DNA of 64,000 bases from Nostoc sp. MG11 (GTDB taxonomy: Bacteria > Cyanobacteriota > Cyanobacteriia > Cyanobacteriales > Nostocaceae). Under the pieces are notes generated by a model. That model was not told the DNA's origin and did no database searches. It was given only the letters and a program-made list of their open reading frames with translations. How positions within the stretch are numbered: position 1 is the first letter of the stretch; the number at the start of each line of letters is the position of its first letter. Below are positions 1-8,503 of the stretch, piece after piece. The stretch is taken from positions 124,001 to 188,000 of the forward strand of contig NZ_JACXXN010000008.1 of NCBI RefSeq assembly GCF_014904695.1, in the 5' to 3' direction. Both the position numbers and the translations under genes were made by a program.

Positions 1-1
1 A

Positions 2-547
2 TGTGAAAGTATGGGCTTTTCCACAGGATTTATGCCTTCGTTGTATCGTCCCCGTCCAGATGAAAGTAGTGCATATTTTATTCAAGGTATAGTTGCAGGA
101 CGTAAATTTTACTACCACACTATCAGAGCAATTGATAAAGGCCAAAACTCTGGTATTCCTGTGCAGCAAGCGGGAAGAGAATACATCTTCAAAACTAAAT
201 TAAATTTCAAGAATTTGCTACCAGAAGAGTTAGGAACTTTGTTGATTGTCTTAGGACAAGATTCTAAGTGTCCCATTGCTTTAAAAGTAGGTGGCGGTAA
301 GCCGGTTGGGATGGGAACGATGACAGTAACTATAGACAAAATTGCCCGATCGCAAAGTCTGCAAGAACGATATTCTGCCTATCAACTCAATGAATCTGAT
401 GAATTAATTGGGGATGCTTTGCAACAGTTTATGCAAACACAAATCAAAGCAGCTTACTCGCGCCTGATTCAGCAACCCCAACTAGACGAACTTACGGCTG
501 TGCTGCGCTACCCAAGCGATCGCGAACCTCCATCTGGAATGTACTAA
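2..547 (+). CDS. C-terminal part of a type III CRISPR-associated RAMP protein (5' truncated)
   Basis: The reading frame is open to the window edge, so this is the 3' end of a longer gene; the ATG at 11 is probably internal. The visible 181 residues contain a beta-rich segment ending in the glycine-rich loop GGGKPVGMGT (about residues 97-106), which is the G-loop typical of RAMP proteins (Cas7/Cas5-like RRM folds of type III effector complexes). The GRKFYYH stretch near residue 34 resembles the large RAMP family TIGR03986, named from memory. RAMP subunits bind crRNA or target RNA in Csm/Cmr-type complexes in the cytoplasm. The next gene starts 2 nt after the stop, so the two are an operon. No CRISPR repeats are visible here; the array and other cas genes would lie upstream of the window. 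Confidence 0.7.
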   Translation, partial: CESMGFSTGFMPSLYRPRPDESSAYFIQGIVAGRKFYYHTIRAIDKGQNSGIPVQQAGREYIFKTKLNFKNLLPEELGTLLIVLGQDSKCPIALKVGGGKPVGMGTMTVTIDKIARSQSLQERYSAYQLNESDELIGDALQQFMQTQIKAAYSRLIQQPQLDELTAVLRYPSDREPPSGMY

Positions 548-549
548 TC

Positions 550-1185
550 ATGACTATGGTTGAAATTTCTTCGGAATCTTTGACAGATGCACAATGGAAA
601 ATTGCTCATGCGATCGCCCAAATTTTGGTCAAAGAAAATACAGATGTCAACGAGTTAGAAAAAGCAGTCGCTTATCTCCGTGCATCCATTCATCAACCAG
701 ATGCTACCTCTAAGTTTTTCAAATATCTAAAAGCTCTAGTGAATAGTGGTAGGCAAATTGGTCACAGTGGTAGAACCACAGATTATTACCGCAGCATTGA
801 TAAAGCTTGTAGTGATTATCTTAAAGGTATTCAAGATGCTTATACGATATTGCAAATATTAGGCTGGGTATCTCGCTTGATGCGTTACTACAAAGACGCA
901 GGCCCAATTGGAGAAATTCAATTTCCGTCTGTGAAGTCAGTTCGACAAGTAGAGATTACAAAGGCTATTACCACTCATAACTTTGTTATTGGTCAAATCC
1001 TGGAAGCTAAAATTACTGCTATTAAAGGGAATAAAGTGACTTATGAAATTCTAAAAACTCTCCAAAAACTGACCGAAAGAGAGCCAAAAAAAGCACAGTT
1101 TTTCATTAAGGGACAAATAGTTAAGGTTGAAATTATAGACCTTAAAGAAGATAAAACTCTTAAAAAGGTTAAAAGTACTGACTGA
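550..1185 (+). CDS. Hypothetical protein, likely type III CRISPR-associated
   Basis: I do not recognise the family. The 211-residue protein has a mostly alpha-helical N-terminal two thirds. The C-terminal 70 residues (from about 140) alternate hydrophobic and charged residues in short strands (GQILEAKITAIKGNKVTYEI and later KGQIVKVEIIDL), a pattern like a small OB/S1-like RNA-binding barrel; this is inference from pattern only. The Lys-rich tail would suit RNA contact. There is no signal peptide or membrane segment. It starts 2 nt after the RAMP gene, so translational coupling and a role in the same effector complex are likely. A 218-bp spacer follows before an unrelated ABC gene. Confidence 0.6.
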   Translation: MTMVEISSESLTDAQWKIAHAIAQILVKENTDVNELEKAVAYLRASIHQPDATSKFFKYLKALVNSGRQIGHSGRTTDYYRSIDKACSDYLKGIQDAYTILQILGWVSRLMRYYKDAGPIGEIQFPSVKSVRQVEITKAITTHNFVIGQILEAKITAIKGNKVTYEILKTLQKLTEREPKKAQFFIKGQIVKVEIIDLKEDKTLKKVKSTD

Positions 1186-1403
1186 AACCTCTAGAACAAC
1201 CAATGCCAATTTCAGTTTTGTTTCCCTTACCAGCTTTCATCGCAAAGATCATCATTTGCCTCTTACTGTGCCCAGTTAATCTCTTTCATACCTACTTACA
1301 CCACCGTGAAAACTTATGTAAAGTTAGCCCGTCAGATGCTCAAGCAGGATAATATGTATTAATTTTAATCCTAATTAATTTAAATATTAGGTTAATTGCA
1401 ACT

Positions 1404-2297
1404 ATGTTAAAAATCCAAAACTTAAATAAATCTTATAAGCTCAGAAAAGTTCTGCAAAATTTGTCTTTGCATATTAATTTAGGAGAGATTTACGGCTTAA
1501 TTGGTGCAAATGGAGCCGGAAAAACAACGACAATTAATATTATTTGTAATTTGCTCAAGGCTGACAGTGGTAATATTACAATCAATAATCAGCCTATTTC
1601 CGAAGCAACAAAAAAAATAATTGGCATTGCACCTCAAGAAAACTTACTATATAAAACTCTAACTTGCGAGGAAAATCTCAAATTCTTTGCTAATATTTAC
1701 GGTTTAGACCGGGAAACACGCCAGAAACAGATAAAAGAAACTCTAGCGGCTGTCAACTTATTAGATAGAGCAAAAAGTCCGGTAGAAACTCTCAGCGGTG
1801 GAATGCAGCGGCGATTGAATATTGCAGTAGCTTTGGTACATCAGCCGAAGTTAGTGATTCTTGATGAACCAACTACTGGGTTAGATATTGAGGCGCGATA
1901 CGAAATTTGGGAGTTGATTCGGCAACTAAAAAATCAGGGAATTACGATTTTGCTGACGACTCATTTATTGGATGAAACGGAGCGTTTATGTGACAGAATC
2001 GGTATTTTGAAAAGTGGTCGAATTGTGGCTGAAGGTAGTTTAGCCCAGTTACGCACCTTGATTCCGGCAGCAGAAATTGTAGTGGTGCAAACTGCACAGG
2101 AAGAAGAAGCGATCGCCCGCGCCAAAGAGTATGGTTTCACACCGCGACGTTATGGTAATGAGTTAGCTTTTTGGTTATCAGAATCTCTGGAATTAAAAGA
2201 AATTATTTCCCGGTTTGATGGGATAGCAATTGATTCAATTGCACGTCAGCCTGTGCGATTAGAGCATATTTATGTGGAAGTAACACAACAAGATTAG
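1404..2297 (+). CDS. ABC transporter ATP-binding protein, ABC-2/drug-export type
   Basis: The 297-residue protein is a single nucleotide-binding domain. It has Walker A GANGAGKTT (about residue 36), a Q-loop (APQENLLY), the signature LSGGMQRR (about 132), Walker B LVILDEPTTGLD (about 152) and an H-loop TTHLLDE. The roughly 80-residue C-terminal extension is typical of CcmA/DrrA-like ATPases that energise ABC-2 permeases exporting lipids, drugs or polysaccharides. No permease gene is adjacent on either side, so in this window it is an orphan subunit and its substrate cannot be inferred. There is no clear Shine-Dalgarno sequence; the start is chosen because the core fold begins at once. Confidence 0.9.
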   Translation: MLKIQNLNKSYKLRKVLQNLSLHINLGEIYGLIGANGAGKTTTINIICNLLKADSGNITINNQPISEATKKIIGIAPQENLLYKTLTCEENLKFFANIYGLDRETRQKQIKETLAAVNLLDRAKSPVETLSGGMQRRLNIAVALVHQPKLVILDEPTTGLDIEARYEIWELIRQLKNQGITILLTTHLLDETERLCDRIGILKSGRIVAEGSLAQLRTLIPAAEIVVVQTAQEEEAIARAKEYGFTPRRYGNELAFWLSESLELKEIISRFDGIAIDSIARQPVRLEHIYVEVTQQD

Positions 2298-2330
2298 AAC
2301 AATTCCAACTTCTTGCTACAAGGGATGGCT

Positions 2331-2353
2331 CGTTATAGGCTTCGCCTACAACG
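2331..2353. repeat. Small dispersed palindrome
   Basis: Inverted repeat CGTTATAGGC / GCCTACAACG around a TTC loop with one mismatch. It resembles the short palindromes scattered through Nostoc genomes. There is no T-tract, so termination is doubtful. Confidence 0.4.
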
Positions 2354-2413
2354 GGTGGAGAATTGCCGCCGAGTAGAATTATACCGATTTAGTTGGTACT
2401 TTTTTGGTATTAT

Positions 2414-2431
2414 TTGGTAGGATTCTACCAA
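2414..2431. promoter_or_regulatory. Inverted repeat upstream of modA, possible operator
   Basis: TTGGTAG and CTACCAA form perfect 7-bp arms around GATT, 43 bp before the modA start and 11 bp before a small upstream ORF. It does not match the E. coli ModE site. Its place just upstream of the leader suggests an operator or a 5' UTR hairpin. Confidence 0.35.
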
Positions 2432-2442
2432 GGGTCAATTTT

Positions 2443-2478
2443 ATGAAAAAAATCTCTTTCAGCGCGGTTTTTCTATGA
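2443..2478 (+). other. Eleven-codon upstream ORF overlapping modA (ATGA)
   Basis: An ATG at 2443 opens an 11-codon frame whose TGA overlaps the modA ATG as ATGA. Its peptide, MKKISFSAVFL, looks like the n-region of a signal peptide. It may be a translational coupler, or the scar of a frameshift at the start of an originally longer modA signal peptide. Confidence 0.3.
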
Positions 2479-3269
2479 ATAGAAGACAAATTTTTGCCTT
2501 TGTTGCTGTAACAGTTGCTAGCTTGCTGTTAGCAATTGGCTTACCATTGGTTACTCCTTCGCCTTTGTTAGCACAGTCAAATACCAGCTTACTCGTGTCT
2601 GCTGCCGCCAGCATGAAAGATGCTCTGGAAGAAATTAAGCCTATTTACCAACAAGGTAAAGCAAATGTCAATATTAGTTACAATTTTGGCGCTTCTGGAG
2701 CCTTGCAGCAACAGATTGAACAGGGTGCGCCAGCAGATATCTTTATCTCTGCTGGCAAAAAGCAAGTGGATGCTTTAGAGCAAAAAGGACTACTGGTTCC
2801 GGGTACTCGTGCCAACCTCGCAAATAACCGTCTGGTATTGATTGTACCGAAAGATGTTGTTGGCATTACTAGCTTTTACAATCTGACAGATACCAAAATT
2901 AACAAAATTGCGATCGGAGAACCTAGAAGTGTGCCCGCTGGGCAATATGCAGAGCAGGTGTTAAAGAAGTTGGGTATTTTTGATAAAGTCAAGTCCAAAT
3001 TTGTCTTTGTTAACAATGTGCGTCAAGCCTTGGCAGCAGTAGAAAGTGGTAATGCCCAAGCGGGTCTAGTTTACGTTACTGATGCTAAAATTTCTAACAA
3101 AATAAAAGTCGTAGTCGCTGCTGACGACAAATTTCACTCCCCAATTGTCTATCCAATGGCAGTGCTCAAAAGCAGTAAAAATGTTGATGCTGCCAAGGAG
3201 TTTGTTCAGTTTTTATCTAACAGTCAAGCTAAGGTTGTACTCAAAAAATACGGATTTATTGTGAGTTAA
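2475..3269 (+). CDS. modA: Molybdate ABC transporter periplasmic substrate-binding protein
   Basis: A 264-residue exported protein. The N-terminus has a basic start (MNRRQ), a long hydrophobic core and a likely cleavage site after SPLLAQ (about residue 35). The mature part has the ModA hallmarks: LLVSAAASMKDAL at its start, the molybdate-binding SGALQQQIEQGAPADIFISA segment, and the late AGLVYVTDA and PMAVLKSS segments. ModA captures molybdate or tungstate in the periplasm for the ModBC permease. No modB or modC follows; over 800 bp without a gene come next, so the transporter must be completed from elsewhere. The start is fixed by the signal peptide and by the ATGA overlap with a small upstream ORF. 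Confidence 0.93.
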   Translation: MNRRQIFAFVAVTVASLLLAIGLPLVTPSPLLAQSNTSLLVSAAASMKDALEEIKPIYQQGKANVNISYNFGASGALQQQIEQGAPADIFISAGKKQVDALEQKGLLVPGTRANLANNRLVLIVPKDVVGITSFYNLTDTKINKIAIGEPRSVPAGQYAEQVLKKLGIFDKVKSKFVFVNNVRQALAAVESGNAQAGLVYVTDAKISNKIKVVVAADDKFHSPIVYPMAVLKSSKNVDAAKEFVQFLSNSQAKVVLKKYGFIVS

Positions 3270-3293
3270 TAATCAGTAATAAGCTTTGTTTGA

Positions 3294-3320
3294 GATATTT
3301 CCCCCGCAGGGGGAAATATC
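3294..3320. terminator. Strong stem-loop after modA
   Basis: Perfect 12-bp arms (GATATTTCCCCC and GGGGGAAATATC) with a GCA loop, 25 bp after the modA stop. No T-tract follows, as in many cyanobacterial 3' stem-loops. It could end transcription or protect the 3' end. Confidence 0.6.
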
Positions 3321-4141
3321 AGGTGTATAATCTGCTTAAATTAACTTAATAATTACCCTTATTAAATCCAATACAGAATTTTACTGAATCTGGTAAATCG
3401 GACTGTTGGCTACTGAATATTAACTGCAAGCCAGCCAATTAATTGATAAGAAAATATTTTCTTAAAAGGAAAATACGAGAATAAATAGTCGTTCCTGATC
3501 TCTGACAGCGAATTGATTCAAGAAGGCGTAACCTTACTTAATATACTAATTTTCATCACCTGATTGATTCTGAAAATATTGCATCTCTTGAAGTAGGAAT
3601 AAAAATCAGTATATTTTTGGAAAAAAGCACAAAAATCTAGCGAAAAAATGTGTGCAGTTATACAATAAATCCAAATTAACTGTTATATGCTAGCAAAGCC
3701 CTTTACTTTTACACTTTTGGCAATTTACCGCCAAAAAAGCACCAGAGCGATAGGGAATTACCCGTGAGCAAGTGCGATTGACGTCCATCAAACGCAATGC
3801 TTGTAAAACAGCATAGGTGACTTCCTACGCCCTGCTTATTTAATTATCATTTATTCAATAACGTTGGTACTACTGGGGCTTGAGTTGATAGCTTTGGAGC
3901 CTCTACATTTCAACCTGTCTCGGATGATTCTTAGCTAGTACACATCCTTGATCAATGGGGTTGTGCGTAGACATGTAAGCAGTAACTTACCGTTATTAAA
4001 TAATATAAATAGATATTACAGTATTTTTCAGTTGAGTAGACTACAAAAACTAGACTTAAAATGTCCGATCGCTCCATCCACTATTAAAATCAATTTGCTG
4101 GGGTACTCAGCTAAATTAAAATCTTGGAGTTTTGCTACTCT
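3321..4141. other. Intergenic region without a supported gene
   Basis: About 820 bp of AT-rich sequence. A 77-codon frame at 3948-4181 overlaps miaE in another frame and has no family features. I see no tRNA, array or strong repeat. Confidence 0.6.
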
Positions 4142-4744
4142 GTGCTTACTACTTCTGTGTCACCGACTATCAACGCCCTGAAACAAGCTACCAGTCCTGC
4201 TTGGATCGAACAAGCGATCGCAAACTTAGATATCATCCTACTCGACCACTCCCACTGTGAACGCAAGGCAGCTGGCGTAGCTTTAAACTTCATGTTTCGT
4301 TACCCTTCCAATACTAAAATGGTACGGGAGTTAACAGCGATCGCTCGCGAAGAACTAGAACACTTTGAGCTAGTCAATCAATGGCTAGAACGTCGGAATA
4401 TTCCCCTGGCTCCTCTACAACCACCTCCCTACGGTGCGGGTTTAAGAGCTACTGTGCGTCCCAAAGAACCCGATAGATTTTTGGATTCCTTACTAATAAC
4501 TGGCTTAATAGAAGCTCGCAGCCACGAACGCTTGGGATTACTAGCTAATCACTGTCCTGAGCCAGAATTAGCAAAATTTTATCGTGGCTTAATGGCATCT
4601 GAGGCGCGACACTACGGTATATACTGGGTTTTAGCTGCTACTTACTTTAACCGTGAGATTGTCATGCAACGGCTTGATGAATTGGCAATTATCGAAAGTG
4701 AGTTGCTAGCAACTTTGCACCCAGAACCTAGAATTCATAGTTAG
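4142..4744 (+). CDS. miaE: tRNA-(ms2io6A)-hydroxylase, MiaE type
   Basis: A non-heme diiron monooxygenase that hydroxylates the isopentenyl group of ms2i6A at position 37 of tRNAs. The four-helix ferritin-like ligand set is visible: HSHCERKAAG (first Glu), EELEHF (ExxH), EARSHERLG (Glu and ExxH) and SEARHYGIY. Length, about 200 residues, is normal for bacterial MiaE. The longest frame begins at a TTG (4124), but GTG at 4142 or 4157 gives the more usual N-terminus (LTTSVSPTIN...); the true start is uncertain. It lies alone, 18 bp before a VOC gene that may be cotranscribed. tRNA-modification genes tgt and dus occur further on but are not linked. Confidence 0.88.
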   Translation: MLTTSVSPTINALKQATSPAWIEQAIANLDIILLDHSHCERKAAGVALNFMFRYPSNTKMVRELTAIAREELEHFELVNQWLERRNIPLAPLQPPPYGAGLRATVRPKEPDRFLDSLLITGLIEARSHERLGLLANHCPEPELAKFYRGLMASEARHYGIYWVLAATYFNREIVMQRLDELAIIESELLATLHPEPRIHS

Positions 4745-4762
4745 TAGACTAACGCAACAGAT

Positions 4763-5167
4763 ATGAAGCTTCAGTTATCACACCTGAGACTGCTTGTCGC
4801 CAACTACAAAGATTCTTTTCTGTTTTACCGCGATTTGCTGAGATTTGATGTCGATTGGGGCGATGAAAATAGTGAGTACGCTGAGTTTAATACCGGATAT
4901 GTCAAGCTGGGTTTATTCAAAAAAGAATTAATGGCTCAAGTCGTCCCCAGTGTTGAACAGCCTTCGTATGTAGCCAATCGAGACAAAATTGCTTTGATTT
5001 TCGCAGTAGATAACGTCGATGAAGTTTATCAACAAGTAAAAGATCATCATGCGATCGTTGTGACTCCACCTCAAGATCGCCCAGATTGGGGAATCCGCAC
5101 AGCTCATTTTCGCGATCCTGATGGCAATCTGATCGAAATTTACAACAATTTGGGCATCGTAAATTAG
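4763..5167 (+). CDS. VOC (glyoxalase/bleomycin-resistance) superfamily protein
   Basis: A 134-residue single VOC domain made of two beta-alpha-beta-beta-beta units. The first begins LSHLRLLVANYKDSFLFYRDLL with the usual His; the second ends TAHFRDPDGNLIEIYNN, with the conserved His and the metal-binding Glu. The family includes dioxygenases, glyoxalase I and drug-binding proteins, so the substrate cannot be named. It follows miaE by 18 bp on the same strand. The next gene downstream is a decayed VOC gene of the Fos type and not a tandem copy of this one, since their sequences differ clearly. Confidence 0.82.
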   Translation: MKLQLSHLRLLVANYKDSFLFYRDLLRFDVDWGDENSEYAEFNTGYVKLGLFKKELMAQVVPSVEQPSYVANRDKIALIFAVDNVDEVYQQVKDHHAIVVTPPQDRPDWGIRTAHFRDPDGNLIEIYNNLGIVN

Positions 5168-5279
5168 AAGTTTGCTACTAGCAATTATCTAATGTTTAAA
5201 CTACACTTTGCTGACTAAGTGGTGTTTGTGTAAGGATAAAATTTTCTAAAGATGACTAAACTATTGGGTCATTGGGTTA

Positions 5280-5310
5280 GATTCCCGAATTCTTAAAGAA
5301 TTCGGGAATC
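5280..5310. repeat. Perfect 15-bp inverted repeat
   Basis: GATTCCCGAATTCTT and AAGAATTCGGGAATC flank a single A, giving a near-perfect palindrome between two VOC genes. No T-tract follows. It may be a 3' stem-loop for the upstream gene or a dispersed palindrome. Confidence 0.6.
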
Positions 5311-5350
5311 TTGCTGTTCGTACAAACTTAACCAAGTTAATAAAATTAAG

Positions 5351-5760
5351 ATGATGATTACTGGGATTAATCACATTAATCTATCTGTCAAAGATCTGGA
5401 AGAATCTTTCCAGTTTTACAAAGAAGTTTTAGGATTTAAGCCTATAGCAAAGTGGAAAAAAGGCGCTTATCTTCTAGCAGGTGATTTGTGGTTTTGCATT
5501 TTTTAAGATGACAACACCAGAGAATCTCAGTTAAAAGAGTATACTCACATCGCTTTTAGCGTTTCTGAACAAGACTTTGAAAAATCAGTGAATGTATTAG
5601 AACATCAGCCAAAATTTGGCAAGAAAATACCAGTTAAGGTGCATCTCTCTACTTTACAGATCCAAACCATCACAAACTAGAGATTCATACCTCAGATTTA
5701 GCTACACGAATTAAGATAACAAAAGAACATCCTTATGAAGGGATGGTATTTTTTGTTTAG
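5351..5760 (+). pseudogene. Decayed fosfomycin-resistance-like VOC enzyme (FosA/FosX type)
   Basis: The frame starts MMITGINHINLSVKDLEESF and runs through GAYLLAGDLWFCIF, then hits TAA where Leu (TTA) would continue in frame as DDNTRESQLKEYTHIAFSVSE. After KKIPVK the frame shifts by one base, and the proper C-terminus continues as GASLYFTDPNHHKLEIHTSDLATR...HPYEGMVFF to a TAG at 5760. This order (NHINLSV, LWFC, YTHIAF, DPNHHKLEIH, LATR, YEGM.FF) is that of FosA-like thiol transferases and includes the metal-binding His and Glu. One nonsense and one frameshift mutation make it a pseudogene unless there are sequencing errors. The GNAT start lies 26 bp after its end. Confidence 0.8.
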
Positions 5761-5785
5761 CGCTTCCGAAGCTATAGTAATTAAA

Positions 5786-6268
5786 ATGAGAAATCATTAT
5801 CGCGATTTTTTAATTCGTAATTGGGAAGAGAGCGATCGCACCAGAGCCGCCGAAGTCATCAGTTATGTACTATCAGAATATGGTCTGGGTTGGGAACCCA
5901 ACGGCGCAGACCGAGATGTAGTGCAAGTGGAGGAATATTACTTAGCAACTGGCGGCGAATTTTGGGTAATTGAACACCAAAGCCAGTTAGTAGGTACTGG
6001 GGCATACTACCCTATACATCGTGGCGAAAAAGCTGTAGAAATCCGCAAAATGTATCTTTTGTCCAGCGTTAGGGGTTTGGGATTGGGGAAATATTTGTTA
6101 CAACAGCTAGAAGCAGCGATCGCAGATCGTGGTTTTCAGCAAATTTGGATTGAAACTGCCAGTGTGATGGTAGAAGCAGTCAAACTGTATGAAAGCAATG
6201 GATACAACCTGACAACAGGTGTAGAAACAACACGGTGCGATCGCGTCTATGTTAAGTCACTACGCTAA
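5786..6268 (+). CDS. GNAT family N-acetyltransferase
   Basis: Starting at ATG 5786 gives about 160 residues, normal for GNAT enzymes. The longer frame from 5735 overlaps the Fos-like pseudogene and adds an unlikely N-terminus. The acetyl-CoA pyrophosphate-binding segment VRGLGLGKYLLQQLE (R-x-x-G-x-G) follows the strand KAVEIRKMYLLSS, and the C-terminal part IETASVMVEAVKLYESNGY carries the usual Tyr near the thioester. The acceptor amine is unknown. It is a cytoplasmic single-domain enzyme. Confidence 0.82.
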   Translation: MRNHYRDFLIRNWEESDRTRAAEVISYVLSEYGLGWEPNGADRDVVQVEEYYLATGGEFWVIEHQSQLVGTGAYYPIHRGEKAVEIRKMYLLSSVRGLGLGKYLLQQLEAAIADRGFQQIWIETASVMVEAVKLYESNGYNLTTGVETTRCDRVYVKSLR

Positions 6269-6312
6269 GGTCATTAGTCATTAATTTTCGACAAATGACA
6301 AATGACAAAGCG

Positions 6313-6371
6313 CAAAGTCTGAGCGGTTCGCGGAGCGTCTCGTAGAGAGGCTTCCTCCGATCAGAACTTTG
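6313..6371. repeat. Dispersed inverted-repeat element
   Basis: The ends CAAAGTCTGAGCGG and CCGATCAGAACTTTG are imperfect inverted repeats around a GC-rich core (GCGGAGCGTCTCGTAGAGAG) of the kind scattered in Nostoc intergenic regions. It is flanked on both sides by copies of GACAAATGACAAA. Confidence 0.5.
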
Positions 6372-6391
6372 TAAGAGAGGACAAATGACAA

Positions 6392-7066
6392 ATGCACACT
6401 TGGACTAAAAATCTTACAGGCTTACTCAATCTTTTCCTTCAATCCCATTGCCCTCTGTGCCAACGCGCAACTTCCCAGGAATTTTGTCAAAACTGTACCA
6501 GACAACTGCAAAACTTTCACCATAAAAACCCTAGTTCTTTGTGGCGAGAGCCATTACCAGTATTTGGCTGGGGAGCGTACGGCGGTTCTCTAAAAAGAGC
6601 GATCACCGTGATGAAATACGAAAACCAGCCCCAAATTGCTCGTCCTTTGGGTCAATGGTTAGCACAAGCATGGTTATTAAATTTACCAAAAGGTTATCAA
6701 CGACCTGTGGTAGTTCCTATCCCACTGCACGCCACTAAGCAAAAGCAACGTAAATACAATCAGGCTGCATTAATAGCACAAAGTTTCTGCCAAACAACTG
6801 GGTTAAAATTGAAACTAAATTATTTAGTAAGGGTGCGAGAGACTGAAGCGCAGTTTGGCTTATCGGCGGGTGAGCGAGAAAAAAACTTGGTTGAAGCTTT
6901 TGCTGTTGGGCAAGAATTTCGTCACCTTTCAGATGTGCCAGTGCTGTTAGTGGATGACATTTACACAACTGGTGCTACTGCCAGATCTGCTGTGCAAACA
7001 CTTCGTCAGCGTGGAATTGTAGTCTTAGGTTTGGCAGCTGTAGCCACTGCCGTAAAAGACAGATAA
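6392..7066 (+). CDS. comF: ComF family phosphoribosyltransferase-like protein
   Basis: The N-terminus has a zinc-ribbon-like cysteine set, CPLCQRATSQEFCQNC (about residues 20-35). The C-terminal type I phosphoribosyltransferase fold carries the PRPP-binding signature VLLVDDIYTTGATA (about residues 188-201) and the segment QRKYNQAALIA. Its 224 residues are normal for ComF/GntX proteins. In naturally competent bacteria ComF is cytoplasmic and needed for DNA uptake; in cyanobacteria the homologue is linked to competence. It starts just after a dispersed repeat and is not obviously in an operon. Confidence 0.88.
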   Translation: MHTWTKNLTGLLNLFLQSHCPLCQRATSQEFCQNCTRQLQNFHHKNPSSLWREPLPVFGWGAYGGSLKRAITVMKYENQPQIARPLGQWLAQAWLLNLPKGYQRPVVVPIPLHATKQKQRKYNQAALIAQSFCQTTGLKLKLNYLVRVRETEAQFGLSAGEREKNLVEAFAVGQEFRHLSDVPVLLVDDIYTTGATARSAVQTLRQRGIVVLGLAAVATAVKDR

Positions 7067-7150
7067 ATCAAGAATTCCTAGGCAAACTAGGCCCAGTAAC
7101 TCTATAATCGACCAAATTACTTGTTTGTGTGTCAATATTGCTTGAAATTT

Positions 7151-7606
7151 ATGAATAAAGGTTTTGCGGCGGGTTTGAGAAAAGTCATCATCGTTCCTGC
7201 CACATTATTGGCAATAAGTATAAGTACAAGAGCAGCTGTTGCTCAAAATAAGTTGTATAGTCCAATCCCATTAATTAATACTACTGAACTTTCCGATACA
7301 CTCTCTGACAAGGATATACCCACAGGTCAAGGTGGGTTTGCCCGTGATTACACTGTGAAGTTGGAAAAGGGCGATAATCTAGCGGTCGATCTTTCATCTG
7401 AGAGCTTTGACAGCATCATCACACTGTTAGCACCTGATGGCTCAACACTAGCAGAAAATGATGATGGCCCCGATGGTAGCAGCAATTCCCTACTGTTTAC
7501 CCGCATCAACGAAACAGGGACGTATATCGTTCGCGTTCGGTCTTTTGGGGAAACTGGGGTTGGGATTTTTAAACTTAAAGTGACAAAGTTGCAACCGATT
7601 AAGTAG
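7151..7606 (+). CDS. Exported PPC-domain protein
   Basis: ATG at 7151 gives a clean signal peptide (MNKGFAAGLRK, then a hydrophobic core, then a site after AVAQ); the upstream TTG only adds residues before it. The mature protein is essentially one bacterial pre-peptidase C-terminal (PPC) jelly-roll domain: YTVKLEKGDNLAVDLSSESFDSIITLLAPDG, then NDDGPDGSSNSLLFTRINETGTYIVRVRSF. These domains usually flank secreted peptidases; here no catalytic domain is attached. It is predicted to be periplasmic or secreted, with unknown function. Confidence 0.8.
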   Translation: MNKGFAAGLRKVIIVPATLLAISISTRAAVAQNKLYSPIPLINTTELSDTLSDKDIPTGQGGFARDYTVKLEKGDNLAVDLSSESFDSIITLLAPDGSTLAENDDGPDGSSNSLLFTRINETGTYIVRVRSFGETGVGIFKLKVTKLQPIK

Positions 7607-7653
7607 GGTCAAGGGTCAGGAGATAATATTTATTCTCCCCCATTCCCCATTGC

Positions 7654-8427
7654 TTAAAAAGTGGTCATTACGCAGAGAAATAAGGCTTCAGTCCACTCAA
7701 CGACTGCGCCGTAGGTATCTCCAGTCTGTCCACCTAATTTGTGATTGAACCATGCACCAGTGAGAGTGGCGATCGCACTCCCTGCAATAATCATGCCTAG
7801 CGCCAAAAATAGGCGCTTTTTATCTGTCAGCAAAAGTAAACTACTCAAACCTATTAGTAACAACAGTCCTGGTAACACATCTTTGTAAGAACGAATGGCT
7901 TGTTTGTGAAACGCACCTTTACCCGTTGGTTTTAGATAAGGATAGCGGGCGATCGCCAATTGTTGTCCCCAACGCCCCCACCCGCAAGCAGCCATCAATA
8001 CTAGCCAACGGTTTTCTGGCATATCCGTTAAAGCTGTTGTTTTTAGTAGTAGTATGGCGATCGCTGCCATTGCCCCAAACGCACCTGTGGCACTATCTGC
8101 CATCACCTCCAGTCGCCTGTTTGGATCGCCCACTGCTAACCCATCGGCAGTATCCATTGCCCCGTCTAAGTGCAGTCCTCCAGTAATGGCAACCCAAACA
8201 CACACTACCAAGGCACTACGAGTTAATACTGGCATACCCAGATAATTCATCCCCGTATCCAATAACCCTAAAATTCCCCCAATCAGCAGCCCTACAAACG
8301 GAGCAAAACGCGCCACCCCTCGAAAGTCCAATTCATCCAAATTTGGTAGTGGAATAGAAGTATAAAATATAACGCTAGCTGCCAGCTTTAACAGTAGTTT
8401 TTTCCGCCACTGTTGCTGTTTAATCAT
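7654..8427 (-). CDS. cobS: Adenosylcobinamide-GDP ribazoletransferase (cobalamin synthase)
   Basis: A polytopic inner-membrane enzyme that joins adenosylcobinamide-GDP and alpha-ribazole in the last steps of (pseudo)cobalamin assembly. Family marks are FYTSIPLP near the start, [15 protein letters not shown] (the Asp-rich active loop), [11 protein letters not shown] and GRWGQQLA, with several hydrophobic helices and [10 protein letters not shown] near the end. The frame could start at 8457, but an AGGGA motif 8 nt before the ATG at 8427 favours that start (MIKQQQW). It stands alone, convergent with the PPC gene. I see no cobalamin riboswitch core in the upstream 500 bp, which hold a MITE. Confidence 0.93.
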   Translation of the reverse strand: MIKQQQWRKKLLLKLAASVIFYTSIPLPNLDELDFRGVARFAPFVGLLIGGILGLLDTGMNYLGMPVLTRSALVVCVWVAITGGLHLDGAMDTADGLAVGDPNRRLEVMADSATGAFGAMAAIAILLLKTTALTDMPENRWLVLMAACGWGRWGQQLAIARYPYLKPTGKGAFHKQAIRSYKDVLPGLLLLIGLSSLLLLTDKKRLFLALGMIIAGSAIATLTGAWFNHKLGGQTGDTYGAVVEWTEALFLCVMTTF

Positions 8428-8503
8428 AATTGGCATCCCTGTAATACTGAGTTGCACAGATGTTAAATAAGGGTTAAAAAAGAAATATAAAATAGAAAAT
8501 TAG

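Noticed and set aside
3948-4181. 77-codon frame before miaE
   Set aside because: Overlaps the miaE start in another frame and has no family marks.
6300-6391. CRISPR-like spacing of GACAAATGACAAA motifs
   Set aside because: Only two copies, simple sequence, and no spacers.
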